DNA from: Puccinellia tenuiflora
Taxonomy: Eukaryota; Streptophyta; Magnoliopsida; Poales; Poaceae
Direction of reading: 5' to 3'
Assembly (NCBI GenBank): GCA_012064385.1
Contig: QRDG01000525.1
Location: 892,716-956,715 of the forward strand
DNA: 64,000 nt
Positions 1 to 11,953 of this stretch are shown piece by piece. The notes under the pieces were generated by a model. It saw nothing but the letters and a program-made list of their open reading frames with translations, was not told where the DNA came from and did no database searches. The position numbers were made by a program, and so were the translations under genes. Each line of letters begins with the position of its first letter. Position 1 is the stretch's first letter.

Positions 1-1249
1 CCTCAAATTTGAAATTTTATTGGGACCGACTCTTGCAACATCGACGGTTAACCGCCATCGTGATCACTACAAGCTCGGCGAGCAGCCATCACTGGTTCAT
101 ATCACTTGCTCGAACACCGTGGTGTCCACTCTAGTGCACCCACCGTGCAAGAACACCTCTAGCAGAAGCTTATGCACGCTTGCGACGTGTCCGTCCATGC
201 GGAGCAGGCAACGAGCTCCACCAGTGCTGGTGTGTTCAACGCAGGCCCCGCCACACCGCCTCTGATGCCACCTCCCTGACCGTGGTTACGTCCTTGACGG
301 ACACACACCCAACTACCACGACGCCAAACGTCCTGACGTCCAGAGGGCAGCCACATGCTTGATATCGCTTGATGCAAGAGGAAGGTGGATGTAATATAGC
401 AGTAGATTTTCCTCAGTAAAGAACCAATGGTTATCGAACCAAAAGGAGTGTGTACGTTCACGGAGTTTGGTGTAGGATCTGCACACAACACACAAAACAA
501 CCTTGCCCCCCAATGTTCCAGGAAGGGTGTCAATCCTCTCGTCTCGCCGAAAACAAAGGATTAAACATATAGTGTGTAAAGTGGATGAAAGCACAAGTAA
601 TATTAAAAACGGGACAACGAAGAACGAGGTTGTAAACAATATTAAAGAATGGATCGAGGGCCTAGTGGTATCTCTCCCAAGATAATAACATTAATTGTTG
701 GGTAAACAATTTACAGCTCGGCAACTGACAAAAATATGATTAGACAATTATGAGAGAATTAACAAGGCACATATTCATGTAGGCATCGCGTCAAACATAT
801 ATATACCATACTCCGGCACCGCATCTATAACTAATACTCCACTTCGAGACCGCCATCCGACTGCGTCTCTATAGGTATTAAGCTGAAGACAATAGAGTAT
901 CGCCTTAAGCATTGTACATGATGTAACCAATATTTATAACGCGAAGAAACAAAAACCATTGTTTTACCCTTAGCAGCAACATCACATCCTTACCCTTAGT
1001 TGTTACTGTCACGCAAGCCCAGGGATGAAGGAGGGATGAACCTACTATCAAGCATATACTCCCTCTTGAAGATCTAACACAACTACTTGGCCAGAGTAAC
1101 CACATAGATCGGAGAGAATGTAGGACGTAAATAAAGCAATCTCATGATAAACAAAACATGCACAATATGATCATAACAATAGATTACCAAAACCACACAT
1201 GGGGGGCAACCATGATATTTCAATATGCATATTCTATTACATTTTCTAT
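1..1249. other. Unassigned sequence, probably degraded repeat
   Basis: I see no supported gene here. Reading frames are short and do not resemble known proteins. The part around 1030-1180 (a phrase like 'actccctcttgaagat', then 'cttggccagag') recalls internal sequence of Triticeae retroelements, but this is only an impression from memory. No LTR ends, primer-binding site or target duplication can be defined. Confidence 0.3.
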
Positions 1250-2870
1250 ATTGGAGATTTTGCCGGTTCTTCTTTGAGAATAATTTCCTACCTCTATATT
1301 GTTGGTATTTCTCTATCAGTAGTTGGACAACCCTTATCGTTAGCTTTCTATCAAGATTGACTTCGGCAAATTCGGACTACATTCGTAGAAGTTTTATGAT
1401 TGTTTTGGTCTTACTGTTTTTTGCAGAAGTTCCGAGGTCACTAGAAGGGAAGGTGGCTTTTACCACGCTTGGCCCCTTCGTCCGTGGTCGACGGGCACCA
1501 TATACCACATTTTTGGATGATTTGGTAGGTTTCCTAGTGGATGCACACAATCCACCATGTATTATCGAATTCATGGTCTATGTGTGACCGAATGCTTGGT
1601 TGGGGGATGACTGGTGCCACCTACCATGCTCTTATTCGTGATAGTTGTTTGGTTGTTGTTCATTTTTTCGATTATGCGTGTGAGTTTGACTCTGATCGAC
1701 GCACCCACGGTCATTTGAAGCTGGTCGGTAAGCTATGTCAGTGTCTCTGAAGGGTTGTGAGATACTCATGATCACATCTAGCTGACTTTTTTGGTTTCCC
1801 CGTTACTTCAATGTTGCTCTGATACTCGCGATTTTGACATCCAAGTTCCCAAGGAGGCACTTGGAATCGTTGAGGCCGCCACTATGTCGCATGTTAGGGA
1901 TAGATGCCACACCCTTTTCTGGTTGGACACGTGGTAAAAGGGTGCCCACTTTCCGGGCATTGCCGCTCAGATGAGTAAAATGGTCCCTGTTGGGGCGCAC
2001 GGTGGCTAATGCTTACCGTTGATACTGGATTACGGTTATCAGACCTAAGCTTGATGGGGCTACCATCCGAGAGTTTTTTGTTGCTCAATGGGATAACATG
2101 AGGACGGAGCAGTTGTCGGGCGGGGCTGATTCCCTCACGTGGTGATGGGAGCGCAACGGGTGCCAAGAACTTATGTTGGACAACTGATAGACTGATGTGG
2201 TGAGGGTTGCCTCACCCTGCTCGATCCCTCTTTATGACCAGGAACCGTCAGAGTCGATCGTCCACCTCCTTGTATCATGTGTGCGCATGCTCTGTTAGGT
2301 TCTTTTCTTTCTTAGATTATGTCTGTCTAAACTAGCAATGTGAGCTTTCCCTTCACCGCCCCCATGGGGTGGGTTTGGCACGATCTTCTTCTGGAGTGAG
2401 ACCTTATCGAGTGAATGCCCATAATAGAAGAGGAGATGGTTGATTGGTGGACTTGTCACCTGGTAAGAGTAGCCAAAAAACACTAACGTTTGGCCGGTCA
2501 TCATCTTGTTCTTGTGGTGCATTTGGACGCACCGTAATGACGTGGTCTTCAACAGCGCTACTGTCTCGACACGGTGAATTGTTGATATAGTTCGAGCTGA
2601 TGTAGGACAATAGACGAGAGCTCGACTAATCCGTGATGGGTTTTTGAGAGGTGTCTAGACTGCACTAGCGGAGGAGCGATGGGGAGAGTAGTCCATTAAC
2701 ATTGAGAACATAGTGGTAGTGACACCGCGTAGTTGCCGGCAACCTTTTCCTTTTTTATGTTTCGATTGACGCCCTTTTGGGCGTTGCCTAGTCGTCTGAC
2801 TCTTCTTATCAATGAAAATATACATCTTTACACAACGTCTTTTTGAAGAAAAAAGAGTTTTGGTTACAAT
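1250..2870 (+). mobile_element. Decayed LINE (non-LTR retrotransposon) 3' part
   Basis: Scattered frames on the + strand recall the C-terminal zf-RVT region of plant LINEs. Examples are a block with SLTWxWERNG near 2130-2160, ESIVHLLVSC near 2250-2285, and LFLWCIWTHRNDVVFNSA near 2505-2560. The frames are broken by stops and shifts, so nothing is functional. A 3' UTR-like stretch follows (2760-2870), ending in A-rich sequence. Reverse transcriptase and endonuclease cores are not recognisable; the 5' limit is a guess. The end of this remnant lies immediately upstream of the first real gene, so its tail may form part of that gene's promoter region. Family assignment rests on the motif pattern only. 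Confidence 0.5.
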
Positions 2871-2921
2871 TCTTAATCGAAATTCAGTCCATGAGTAAAT
2901 GAACATAATGAAAAAACATTT

Positions 2922-4148
2922 GTGTGTGTAGAGATTGAGCAAGGAGGGCCCATCGTTTCGGTGCTTTCCATTCCATGGCGTCTCTTCTCCGGGCCACCTC
3001 CGTCGTTTCGCCTTTCCTCATCCCCAGTCACCACATCTCCACCCAGCTTCCCCTCCAGGCGGCACAAGGCAGCTCCCGCCCTACTCACACGCCCCGCTCC
3101 TCCTTCCCGGCCCCGCGTCGTCGCCGCGGCAGCCTACGGAGGAGGCGCCCCCGTCGACACTCAGACATTCCTCATCGCCGCCGCCGTCGTCAGCGCGGTC
3201 TCCCTGTCCCTCGTCCTCGGCCTCAAGGTCCCCGCGCGTTGCCTCCACCTCCTCCTCTTCTTCTTCCTGTACCGATAAGCGACGAGTGGCTGTTGCGGGC
3301 TCTGATTTCGTTTCTTTCTCCGTCGCAGGGGGACCCTGTTCCGTGCGAAAGGTGTGCTGGAAACGGTACTGCTTCTCTTTGCACTCACCTCTTATTTTGA
3401 CAAGATTTTGGAAATTGCTCCGCTGATGCATTGCCTCGCAATCGAGCTGAAACTGTAGGTGTATATGGGTAATATTTGTAAATTCTAGCAAACTAAGTTT
3501 GCAGCTACTCACTGATGTCTAGGTAATTTGTAATTGATTACAAACTAATTATCCATATGGAAGAAACAAAATAAAAAGCTGAAGGTAGCTTAAAATTAAC
3601 CAAGTTGTCCATTTTGTACGGCGCTACGCCGTTGGTTGGCGAAGCCATTCATTAAGTTCTCTTTGATCATTAGTTCATAAACGAGTTACTCTACACTATG
3701 AGCTTGTGAAAATAGTTCCCATCGCCTCATTGGAACGAAGCATATACTACAATGGAATGGATTGTTTTGCGCCGTTCCTAAATGCTATAGCTTGACATAA
3801 TTGTAGTTCCATGCTTATAACATTTTGCACATGCGTTCTGCTAAGCATTGTTTCTTGTTCTACATAGGAGGCACAAAGTGCGTCTTCTGCAATGATGGCA
3901 AAATGAAGTCGGACAATGGAGTTGTCGAATGCCGGGTATGCAGAGGAGCAGGTAGCCTTCTTCCCTTATTTCATAACTTCGTGGGGGCAAGCTCTTAACA
4001 GAAGATAACTAAATGCTGATTTCTCAGAGGCAAAATGCCGATAGTCTTCATTTAACTTGCATTTTCTGACATTCCACATATATATTTTCACGCAGGGCTG
4101 ATACTCTGCAAGAAGTGCTCAGGTTCTGGTTACTCTAAGCGCTTGTAG
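2922..4148 (+). CDS. Plastid-type DnaJ-like Cys-rich zinc-finger protein, four exons
   Basis: Exons read as 2922 (or 2975)-3227, 3329-3365, 3868-3951 and 4096-4148, with GT-AG introns of 101, 502 and 144 nt. After splicing, a membrane-like segment (TFLIAAAVVSAVSLSLVLGL) is followed by four CxxC motifs: CERC-AGNG, CVFC-NDGK, CRVC-RGAG and CKKC-SGSG. The protein ends YSKRL. This matches the DnaJ/Hsp40 cysteine-rich fold of small plant plastid proteins (At1g22630-like; relatives of BSD2 and PSA2), which bind zinc and assist folding or assembly without a J domain. The N-terminus is ambiguous. The frame that enters the membrane segment opens at ATG 2922, giving about 159 aa. A more typical transit-peptide start, MASLLRATSVVSPF at 2975, lies in another frame, offset by one nucleotide. 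So either 2922 is used or exon 1 carries a 1-nt indel near 3110. The next gene is convergent. Confidence 0.72.
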
Positions 4149-4794
4149 CCGCAGCTACTAAACATTATGCGCTTTTTGTCAACACAACAAGTTGCACATT
4201 TACGTGTGAAACTGGGCACTGTACAGATAAATAGAGAACTGTTTTCTGTTGCCGAACTGTCAATATAGAGATAAATATGAGATTGAGATGATGTAATTGC
4301 ATCTGCAAATGTTGCCCATTGGCTTAATCATCATCTAATATGATCTGCCTACGTTGGCTCCGTGTTCCCTAGTCGGTTCCATGATCTGATTTATCCAAGT
4401 TGTACTGCTCAGTGCTCAGCCTTCAGGTCTTCGCCTGGTGCTAGCAGCTTATGTTATCTGCAAGAACCGAACATTTCGCAGTGCAACTCCGTGCGAAGGC
4501 TGCAATTCCATTATGTTTAACAGGAAACAGAGCATGCACATTCGAGCCCATGATTGTGTGTGCAAGACTGCGAACCTGTTTCAGCTGACAGACTGGAAAA
4601 CAGCACTATACAAAATGCCCCACAACTATAAGCCGAACATTTAGATAAAAGGTCTCCAAACTATTTCTTCATCTTGCCATTATTACATGACACTACAATG
4701 TTCAAGAAAAACCATACTAGGGCCCTAGACATCCAACGAAACACTCCATCTAGACTTCAGCTCCAGAGACGGTCAGTGACATGATTGTATCTTG

Positions 4795-6575
4795 TTACAC
4801 ATCTGTGATCTGGCTCCCAAATTCCGAGTAATCATTCTCATTAGCCTTCTTCGCGGTACCTTCCTCAATACGCCTCTCCACAGGTCGCCTAGGAAGTGCA
4901 CTCGAGTCCCCATCGTGGGCAGGAGGAACTCCAAAGGATTTGAAGAAATTGTTGGTCAGCCGCTCCGCTTCATCCAGAAAGCTACTGAGGCTCCCAGTGA
5001 AGTCTTTCTCAATAGCTTCTATGTCACTGCGAAGTCCTGGAAATGCAAAGGGCTCTTTTGTTGGGAAGCCAAGAGAACGTGAGACACGTGTCATTTCATC
5101 TGTGACATCTTCTTCAGTCTTCTCAGTTTTTGATTCCACCAGTTCAGAGGGCCTAATGAAGGAACATTGTTGGTTAATTCAGAAAAGCCAACTAGGAACA
5201 CATCAGTAATCCCAACACGTCAAAAAGCAATATGTTTTAAAGCATAAACATACCTAACAGGTTGGACATAATGCAGAATTCGGTTAAAACCAAGTAGGTT
5301 CTAAGCAACTCACTGTGAGGAAAGGGAATACAAGAAATTGGGATTCATTCACCGATCAACTTGATAGCCATGTGCAAGATAGTTAAACATGCTAAGTTGA
5401 TATGAGTTTATATGCATTTCCAATGAAAATATGCCGTCTCTTTTATGGGTATGAAACACTGCTTGCTTCCGACTGACACACCGCATGAGAACTATGTGCC
5501 GAACAGAAAGTGTATCCCTTGCGGATAACTGTGTTTGTTCCGCTTGTTGCTCAACCCACATGAGACAAAACACTGGAGCATGTAATATCTTATGGATGAC
5601 CCTACGTAAAATACAGCACACTGATGTTCATGCTTTGCAACCGTTTATGTATGAACATCTTCGTGGATCAAGTGTATCAAGTATCAACTACATAGTTATT
5701 AGCAGGAAATTTTGCTGTCACAATGGAAGCCATAAAATCTGTCAATTATCTGGTACAGCAGAAAGTGTTGAGCAGGAATGACTGAAGCCATATCTGTACC
5801 TACATAGAGACCTAACTTGGATGGCAACAATAGACCTATAATTCTCTTGGCATCAATAGATTGCTCGCCAGTAGTCACATGTCCAAACTGATAACAACAG
5901 CGCTTGCCTAACACATAAATCCATACCAAGAGGGGCCGCGACACCTCAAACTGGGAACGCAATCACGAATCACCAGGAAATCACTCCTCACATGGCAGGA
6001 CGGCACTATTACTGACATAATAACATGCACAAACGCGATCGTTGAGGCCTTGTTTACTTCAAGAGTTTTCTAGTGGATGGGAAGAGTGGGGATGGGAGGG
6101 GATTTGGTGAACACCCAATCCCCACAAATACTCTTCCCCTACAATACACTAGCATGGACTAGAGTTTTTGTTTTGGGCAAAAATAAGATGGTTGGTGGGG
6201 GATATCTAAGGATTATCCCCTCTAATCCCCTAAAATACACTAGAAGTAAACAAACTAGTGGGGATTTTTGGGAATCCGGAATAATCCCCTAAAATACACT
6301 AGAAGTAAACAAGGCCTGAAGGAGATCTCGGACGGTTCGCCGGGGATTTACCTGCCGACGCAGTCGCGGAGGAGTTGCTCGGTCTTCTCGCACTTGCGGA
6401 CGAAGCGGCCAGGCTCCACCTCCTCCGTGTGGCAGCGGGACTGCACCACCCGGCGCGTGCCGGCGTACGCACCCTCGCCGCCGCCTCGCCCGGCCAGGCC
6501 AGGGACGTCGCCGAGCCCGCGGCCAGCGTCGCCCTCGCCCTCGCCCTCGCCGTCGTCGTGCCAACGCCAACCCAT
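4795..6575 (-). CDS. Fra a 1 / Mal d 1-associated protein-like, two exons
   Basis: Exon 1 runs 6575-6352 and exon 2 runs 5152-4795, separated by a 1199-nt GT-AG intron in phase 2 (inside an Arg codon). The product is 193 aa, starting MGWRWHDD and ending FGSQITDV. The N-terminal third is Gly/Asp-rich. The hallmark follows: RRVVQSRCHTEEVEPGRF, then VRKCEKTEQLLRDCVGRP, then EEDVTDEM, and later FPGLRSDIEAIEKDF with LSSFLDEAERLTNNFF. These are the conserved blocks of the plant family annotated Fra a 1-associated or Mal d 1-associated protein, originally found as a partner of PR-10/Bet v 1-type proteins; its biochemical role is unknown. Both exons are open and the splice sites are good, so the gene looks intact. 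Its intron holds a MITE (6046-6316). It is convergent with the zinc-finger gene, whose stop is about 650 bp away. Confidence 0.85.
6046..6316. mobile_element. MITE inside the intron of the Fra a 1-associated-like gene
   Basis: The terminal inverted repeat GGCCTTGTTTACTTC (6046-6060) pairs with GAAGTAAACAAGGCC (6302-6316). Inside, 'cccctaaaatacactagaag' occurs twice in direct orientation (near 6226 and 6286). TGA flanks both sides, which could be a 3-bp target duplication but is too short to prove it. The ends recall hAT- or PIF-type grass MITEs. No coding capacity. Confidence 0.65.
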
Positions 6576-7407
6576 GGGTGCGAGACGGTGTTGGGGAATC
6601 TGAGTTGGGGACAGGGATTGGGGGAGTCGGGAGTGGGCCGTTTCTATCTCTGGTGCCTGGGTTTGGGCTTTGCCTTGGAGAGCAATCCGTTCTGGCCTGG
6701 CTGCTTCCAGAAGGATGTGGAAGGCGTGAGCAATCTCGCCAAGGACGCCGCGTGTCAACTTCAGAACTCAGCAGCGATCACTCAACCTAGAAATATCACT
6801 CGGGGCATCTCCGGCTATCAGAAATTGTATGGATACTTTCTTTTATGGGAGTGTCTATGTCTCATCCGCTGATTTTTTATTAAGTCTCAGTCACCTAAGA
6901 AATGTACAACTGCAGTTAAAAAAAAATGTAACTGGAACGAGTTGCACTTTTCTCATAGAAAAGTGCAATTGCATATTTCTACAAGAAAAGTACAACTCAT
7001 GCATATTTGTTAGGGGTGACTGAGACATAAGAAAAAAACAGGCACATGAAAATTAGCAAATCCGTTCTTTTATATGCCAGAGGCTAAATACAGAGATCAA
7101 CCACCCTATGGCCTATGTATGACAATGCTTTTAAGAAAAATAAGAAACCATTGAGATGAATTGGACGACCACCCCACCTCACTAGCATGTGACAAATCTC
7201 GTCGCCGATCGGGAAAGACACCAATGAACGAGGACACATAGACAACCCGCAAAATATGAAGGTATAACTAGGTCGACCGATCCAATAGAGCAACTATCAG
7301 ACGATTTTCCGTCCTTCTCAACACCACCGTGAAAAAATTCTTTAAATGACCAATCCACTTTAAAAAAGAACCAAACTGCAATGCCAAGGGCATGTCAGCG
7401 GTCCTCC
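6576..7407. other. Intergenic sequence upstream of the minus-strand gene
   Basis: The first 150-250 bp should hold the promoter and 5' UTR of the gene starting at 6575, but I cannot define a TATA box with confidence. A small foldback element sits at 6884-7026. From 7030 to 7407 I see no gene or recognisable repeat. Confidence 0.4.
6884..7026. mobile_element. Small foldback MITE-like element
   Basis: GTCTCAGTCACC at 6884-6895 is mirrored by GGTGACTGAGAC at 7015-7026. Between them are further inverted motifs, such as 'gcacttttct' and 'agaaaagtgc' around 6943-6967. About 143 bp long, non-coding. Target duplication unclear. Confidence 0.5.
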
Positions 7408-8682
7408 TGTAACATCCCAGACTTAATATAAATATTATTAATTCCAAAAATGTGGGCCAATAATTTTTATTTTATTTTATGTGTGATTGCTTGTGTTTTG
7501 TTGCTTGATGTGTGTGTTTGATAAGTAGAAATTTTGAAGATAGGAAAAGGAACAAAATCAAAATATCATCACATAAAATCATGTGGCAAGTGTCACACAA
7601 TTTCCTCTAAGGAAGAAATTAATATTTTCTTTCAAACTAAAATACAGTGGGGTGACATAGTGATCACTCCCACTTTGCTCTTATATCTTTTCCCCTCTCC
7701 AAAAATATTTCTAGAAATCTTAAATTAAAATTCTATTTCTTTTCTTATCCTTTTCAAATCACCAAGTGTGCTATGATGCACCTACCAAATAAATTCCATC
7801 ATAGCACCAAAAATCCATACTGATATATTTAAAGTCAATTGTGGAAATAAATTGCAGAAAATTGAATTAAAACTTCGTTGGAGCATTTCATCAAACACCT
7901 TAGGGGCACAAATCAGCTCTTTCCAAAACCGGTGCAAAATCGTGGTAGAAACCTGGGGACTCGACCCCTTTTCACCTCTCCTACCTTCTCTCCCCTTGTG
8001 CAGCCACTTGCCCCTCCCCCCCATTCAATCGGCATGGCCGACCAAGTCCATGGAGGAGCATGGCAGCCATGCGGCTCTCCCGCACTCTCTCTCTCACTCG
8101 CGTTCCTCTCTCTCCCTCACGCCCGACGAGTGTCCTCCACTCCCCTGCAGCCAGACCGCCCCCCCCCCCAGCGAGTCGGAGCTCCCCGAGCTCCCTCTCC
8201 CTCGCCCTGGCCCTCCTTACCGAAACCCTAGCCACCCGTCGCTCGAGGACGCAGCCCTGCTCGCCAGCCCCTCGCCCGCGTCAACCCTCTCACCTGCCCC
8301 TCCTCTCTCCCACAGACACGAGCCCGACCGCCCGAACCCCTCTTAATGAGGCATCCGTGGTCGCCGCGGTGTTCCCGGACGCTCTCTAAACCCTAGCTCC
8401 CGCCACTACACCAGAGGGCGCGGATAGATGACGTGGTTCACCCCACCATCGCCTCGCCATGGCTCTGTTCCTCACCTGCCCCGTACCCGCCGTCGAGCAC
8501 CCTGCCTGCGCACTGGACCCGCACCACCCCGAGCTCCAGCTCAGCCCCATCGCTCTCCCCTCGCTCCCTCTAAACCCTAGCCGCACTAGAGGCCGTTGCC
8601 GCACCACATAGCCGTTAATGGCGCTCTCTCCCTAACCCTAGCTCACTCCCCGCTCCCGGTCCACCGTGCACCACCCCCGGCC

Positions 8683-8690
8683 TATAAAAG
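8683..8690 (+). promoter_or_regulatory. Probable TATA box of the Tekay LTR
   Basis: TATAAAAG lies in a GC-rich context within the LTR. If used, transcription would start around 8710-8720, defining U3 (upstream) and R (downstream). A strong 5' splice site lies about 400 bp further on, at 9117. Confidence 0.55.
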
Positions 8691-9116
8691 GCCACCCCGA
8701 GCCCTCCTTTGCAACTGCACCACACTCTCCACCCTCACCCACTCTCCCCCACTCTCCACCACCTCTCTGCACCCGCCAGGAGGGCGGGAGCATCGCTGCC
8801 GTCTCCTCTGTCCGTGGAGGCCGAGCTCGCCACGCTCGGCAACTGCCGAGGTTGACGACGGCCACGAGGCCACGCTGGCCTTTTTCCTTTTTGGCTCTCT
8901 CCCCTCTCTGATTCTCCCCCAAGCCAGCCTCTCACCCGCGGCCGTTTCCCCTGTCCAGGTTGCCGCGAGGAGCCCGCCAGAGAAGCTGTGGTCCGGAACC
9001 GACGAGCAGCTCCCCGCCACCAACCTAGACGTCCCTGAGCCGTGCAACTCCGCCAGTCGCCTCCTTCAAGCCTCCGCCGCCGTCCGCACCTTCTCCACCG
9101 TCCCGAGAAACCCTAG

Positions 9117-10196
9117 GTGAGCCTCCCCGAGCTCGCCTCCCTCGTCTACCCTCTCGGCCGCCGCCGTTCCTTGGTCATAGCCGATGCCGTCGTCACAGGC
9201 CGTTGGATCAACAATTCCCGGCGCGGGAAAAATCCCGTGGGCCGGCCCATTAAGCCCAAATTCACCCGTGGCCCTTTATCTTTTCGAAATAGAATCAAAA
9301 TATTCAAATCTGGACATATGGTAGAAATCAAATAACTAGAGAATGGTACGTTCGAAAATTATGAAATTTGGTGTACTGATAGCTTATCAAATTATCTATC
9401 TAATGGCACTGGTCCCACATTAATTGAGTTAATATTAAGCAAATGGTAAATTGATTAGAACAGACGGTTTTAAACCTAAACTTGTTTGTTTCTGATGCTC
9501 TAAAGGCCCAAATAATGTGAATCCAATTTTTCTAGCTTAGTACTAGGATAACTTAGCTGCCCTAATTTTTGTAGAATTAATTAACCATTATTAATTAATT
9601 GACATCTGATAAAAGAAAGGAAGCCTGTCTGAACTAAAACATTTTTAAAACAATAATGGTAAATCCAAATGAGTTAGGACCAATTTTGTTAGATCACATT
9701 TACTCAGTGTTAGTTACCCCTAAAATGATTTAATTTTTGAATAACATTAACTTCAGTTGTAGTAAAAACTAGAATATTAACTCCCTGGATTAAGACAATT
9801 ATACAGGGAGTTTGATAACTCAAATTGAATTAAATCCAATTGGGTTGTCTTCTACACATCAGTAGCTTTCTGTAGAATTTTAGTTCATAATTTTGTGATC
9901 AACATAACTGAAGTTATTCAATTAAACATGGAACCCTAGTTTCTGCCATAATCATGACACGATTAAATAATGGTTAATTAAATTAAATTGAATCCAAATT
10001 GTGTTACATTGTGTGCAGTAGCTAAATTGTGATGTTGATGATTGTAATGATGTGATGCTTGCTTGGTTAGTCTTAGTGATTGTTTGTATCGTTTGTTTAT
10101 CGATTAGATGAGAACATTGCCGGAGCCTACGAGGAAGGGGAATACTTCGATCAGCAAGAACCCGAGAACTTTGTTGAGCAAGGCAAGCTACTTCAC
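9117..10196 (+). other. Possible leader intron and acidic short exon inside the LTR
   Basis: CTAG|GTGAG at 9116/9117 is a good 5' splice site. TTATCGATTAG|ATGAG at 10107/10108 is a plausible 3' splice site, giving a 991-nt AT-rich intron. The sequence after the acceptor reads ENIAGAYEEGEYFDQ then QEPENFVEQGK before a stop shortly after. The acidic peptide looks coding by composition. I infer a spliced leader for the element's transcript; no transcript evidence is available here. Confidence 0.35.
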
Positions 10197-11652
10197 TGAG
10201 CTTGCTATTATTTACATTTATCTTGATCACCTGCAATATTCACAAGTGCTAGTGATTTTAAAAACCTTTTTACAAAGACATGAAAATAATTTTGCCACCC
10301 TATGTAGAAATGTAGAGTAGATATTCAAAACTATAGGATGGGAAAAATATGATTTATTCCAAACTCCTTTTTAGAGTATCTGGATGAATGTGACATGCCG
10401 AATGGTCGGTATGGAAGTGGAGAATTGGTGAATGGTGATGTTTATGAAAAATGCACATTGTGTCCTAGTACTTACGTCAACCAGCCGACAACCTGTGCGA
10501 CCACATCTACCCACATATGGGAAAGGGCGTAGTCATATAATTTGCTCGTGTTAGTGCTGGATGCCTCAACAACGAGGATGACCTCGTTCCATGAGGGGAT
10601 GGTCATGGCGACCTACCCCCTGACCTGGGTCCTGGTGTCTGATGGACGGGGGATTGAAGGGTTCGCTCGCCGGGCAGAACTACGAGTCCTCACATCTAGG
10701 TTCCTCGACGGGGGATCCTGTACTAGGTGTCGAAGGAATGGTGAATTCGTAGTGGTAGGGTCCTATACTAGCATGAGCAAAGGACATGCTATGGTCGGTG
10801 GCTCAACTTCGCATACACCTTGTATGGCGGGACATGGCAGACACGATGAGTTACCGGATGGGTGTGGGAAAAGCGTGCTACCTCTGCAGAGGGTAAAACT
10901 ATTCGAATAGTCGAGTCCTCGGATATGGACAGTTGGGAGGCCCTACTAGACCATGTGCAAGTTTTTTGGAAAAATTGAAGATAAAAGAAACAAATCTGGA
11001 GGTGATATTACGCAACTATACCAAATGGAGTGGTATGAGTTGCTGGAGATAAATAGACCATGATGAGATATGGTCGGGAAAAAGGAGGAGTTTTGGATAA
11101 ATAATAAAATGATGATTTCTTTAAAGATAGTGATGAAAATTTTCTTATATTTTTTTTAACAAGGATATGGAGATATTTTTCAATAAAGATATAGGGATGT
11201 TTAGTAAATAAAAGTGCCATAGAAAGTAACTTAAAAATGGTACACACTCACGTTAGGGGTAGTTTGCGAGTACAATTCCCATTGTACTCATATTGGTTTC
11301 GTCCCTGGCTATTGTCTTAGCCAGATCTCGAGGAGAACTACGCTGAAGCGGAGTATGGAGACTTCTATGCGAACTAGGGATCTTCGTGAGTCAACTGCCT
11401 GTCGGGTCGTCGTTAGGACGCGTTGGACTTCTACTACGTAGCTTCCGCTGAATGCTTTTGATTTGGCCCAAGAAGGCACCTATGTAAGACCTGGTCTAAA
11501 TGACCTATTATGTAAGACTTGAATTCGGTATTGTAATGGATGTAAACTTTGGTATTCAATTCGGATTATGGGCAACGACAGACTGATCATGGGATCGTTG
11601 TGTGAACCATAATCGGGTATTTCGGACAGCTAGTCCGGGGTCCCCACAGAGT

Positions 11653-11664
11653 TGGTATCAGAGC
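11653..11664 (+). other. Primer-binding site, tRNA-Met type
   Basis: TGGTATCAGAGC, complementary to the 3' end of plant initiator tRNA-Met, lies a few bases after the LTR end (11648). It is the start point for minus-strand cDNA synthesis. Confidence 0.9.
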
Positions 11665-11953
11665 GCATCTTGACCATAGGAGACCTTAGTTAGCATGGTC
11701 GTTAGATAGAAGTTACAAAAGTAATTTCTAAAACAAAGGAGTGAAATATTTTCGAAAACTTCTTACCTCCCTATCCTCTCCTATATGCAAAATTTTATTC
11801 TCACTAAATATTACAATTTTCCGGTATCCTTAAAAATTTTACGCACTCATCAATTCACTAAGCTTAAAATTTTGACTTACCTGTTATCTCACTAAACTTA
11901 AAATTTTGCACTCTAGTCATCTCACTAACTTAAAATTTTGCTTAAAACTGTAG

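Larger units (their letters stand above)
7408..11648 (+). repeat. 5' LTR of the Tekay-type element
   Basis: It starts TGTAACATCCCAG and ends CA just before the primer-binding site. The same 14 bases recur after the purine tract at 17657, which fixes the LTR start. About 4.24 kb, within the large size range typical of this lineage. A GC-rich block (8000-9240) with a TATA box is followed by AT-rich sequence (9280-10100). Long open frames in the GC-rich block look like composition effects, not genes. Confidence 0.8.

Noticed and set aside
7852..9120. Several overlapping Ser/Pro-rich ORFs
   Set aside because: GC-rich part of the Tekay LTR; frames overlap on both strands and none matches a family.
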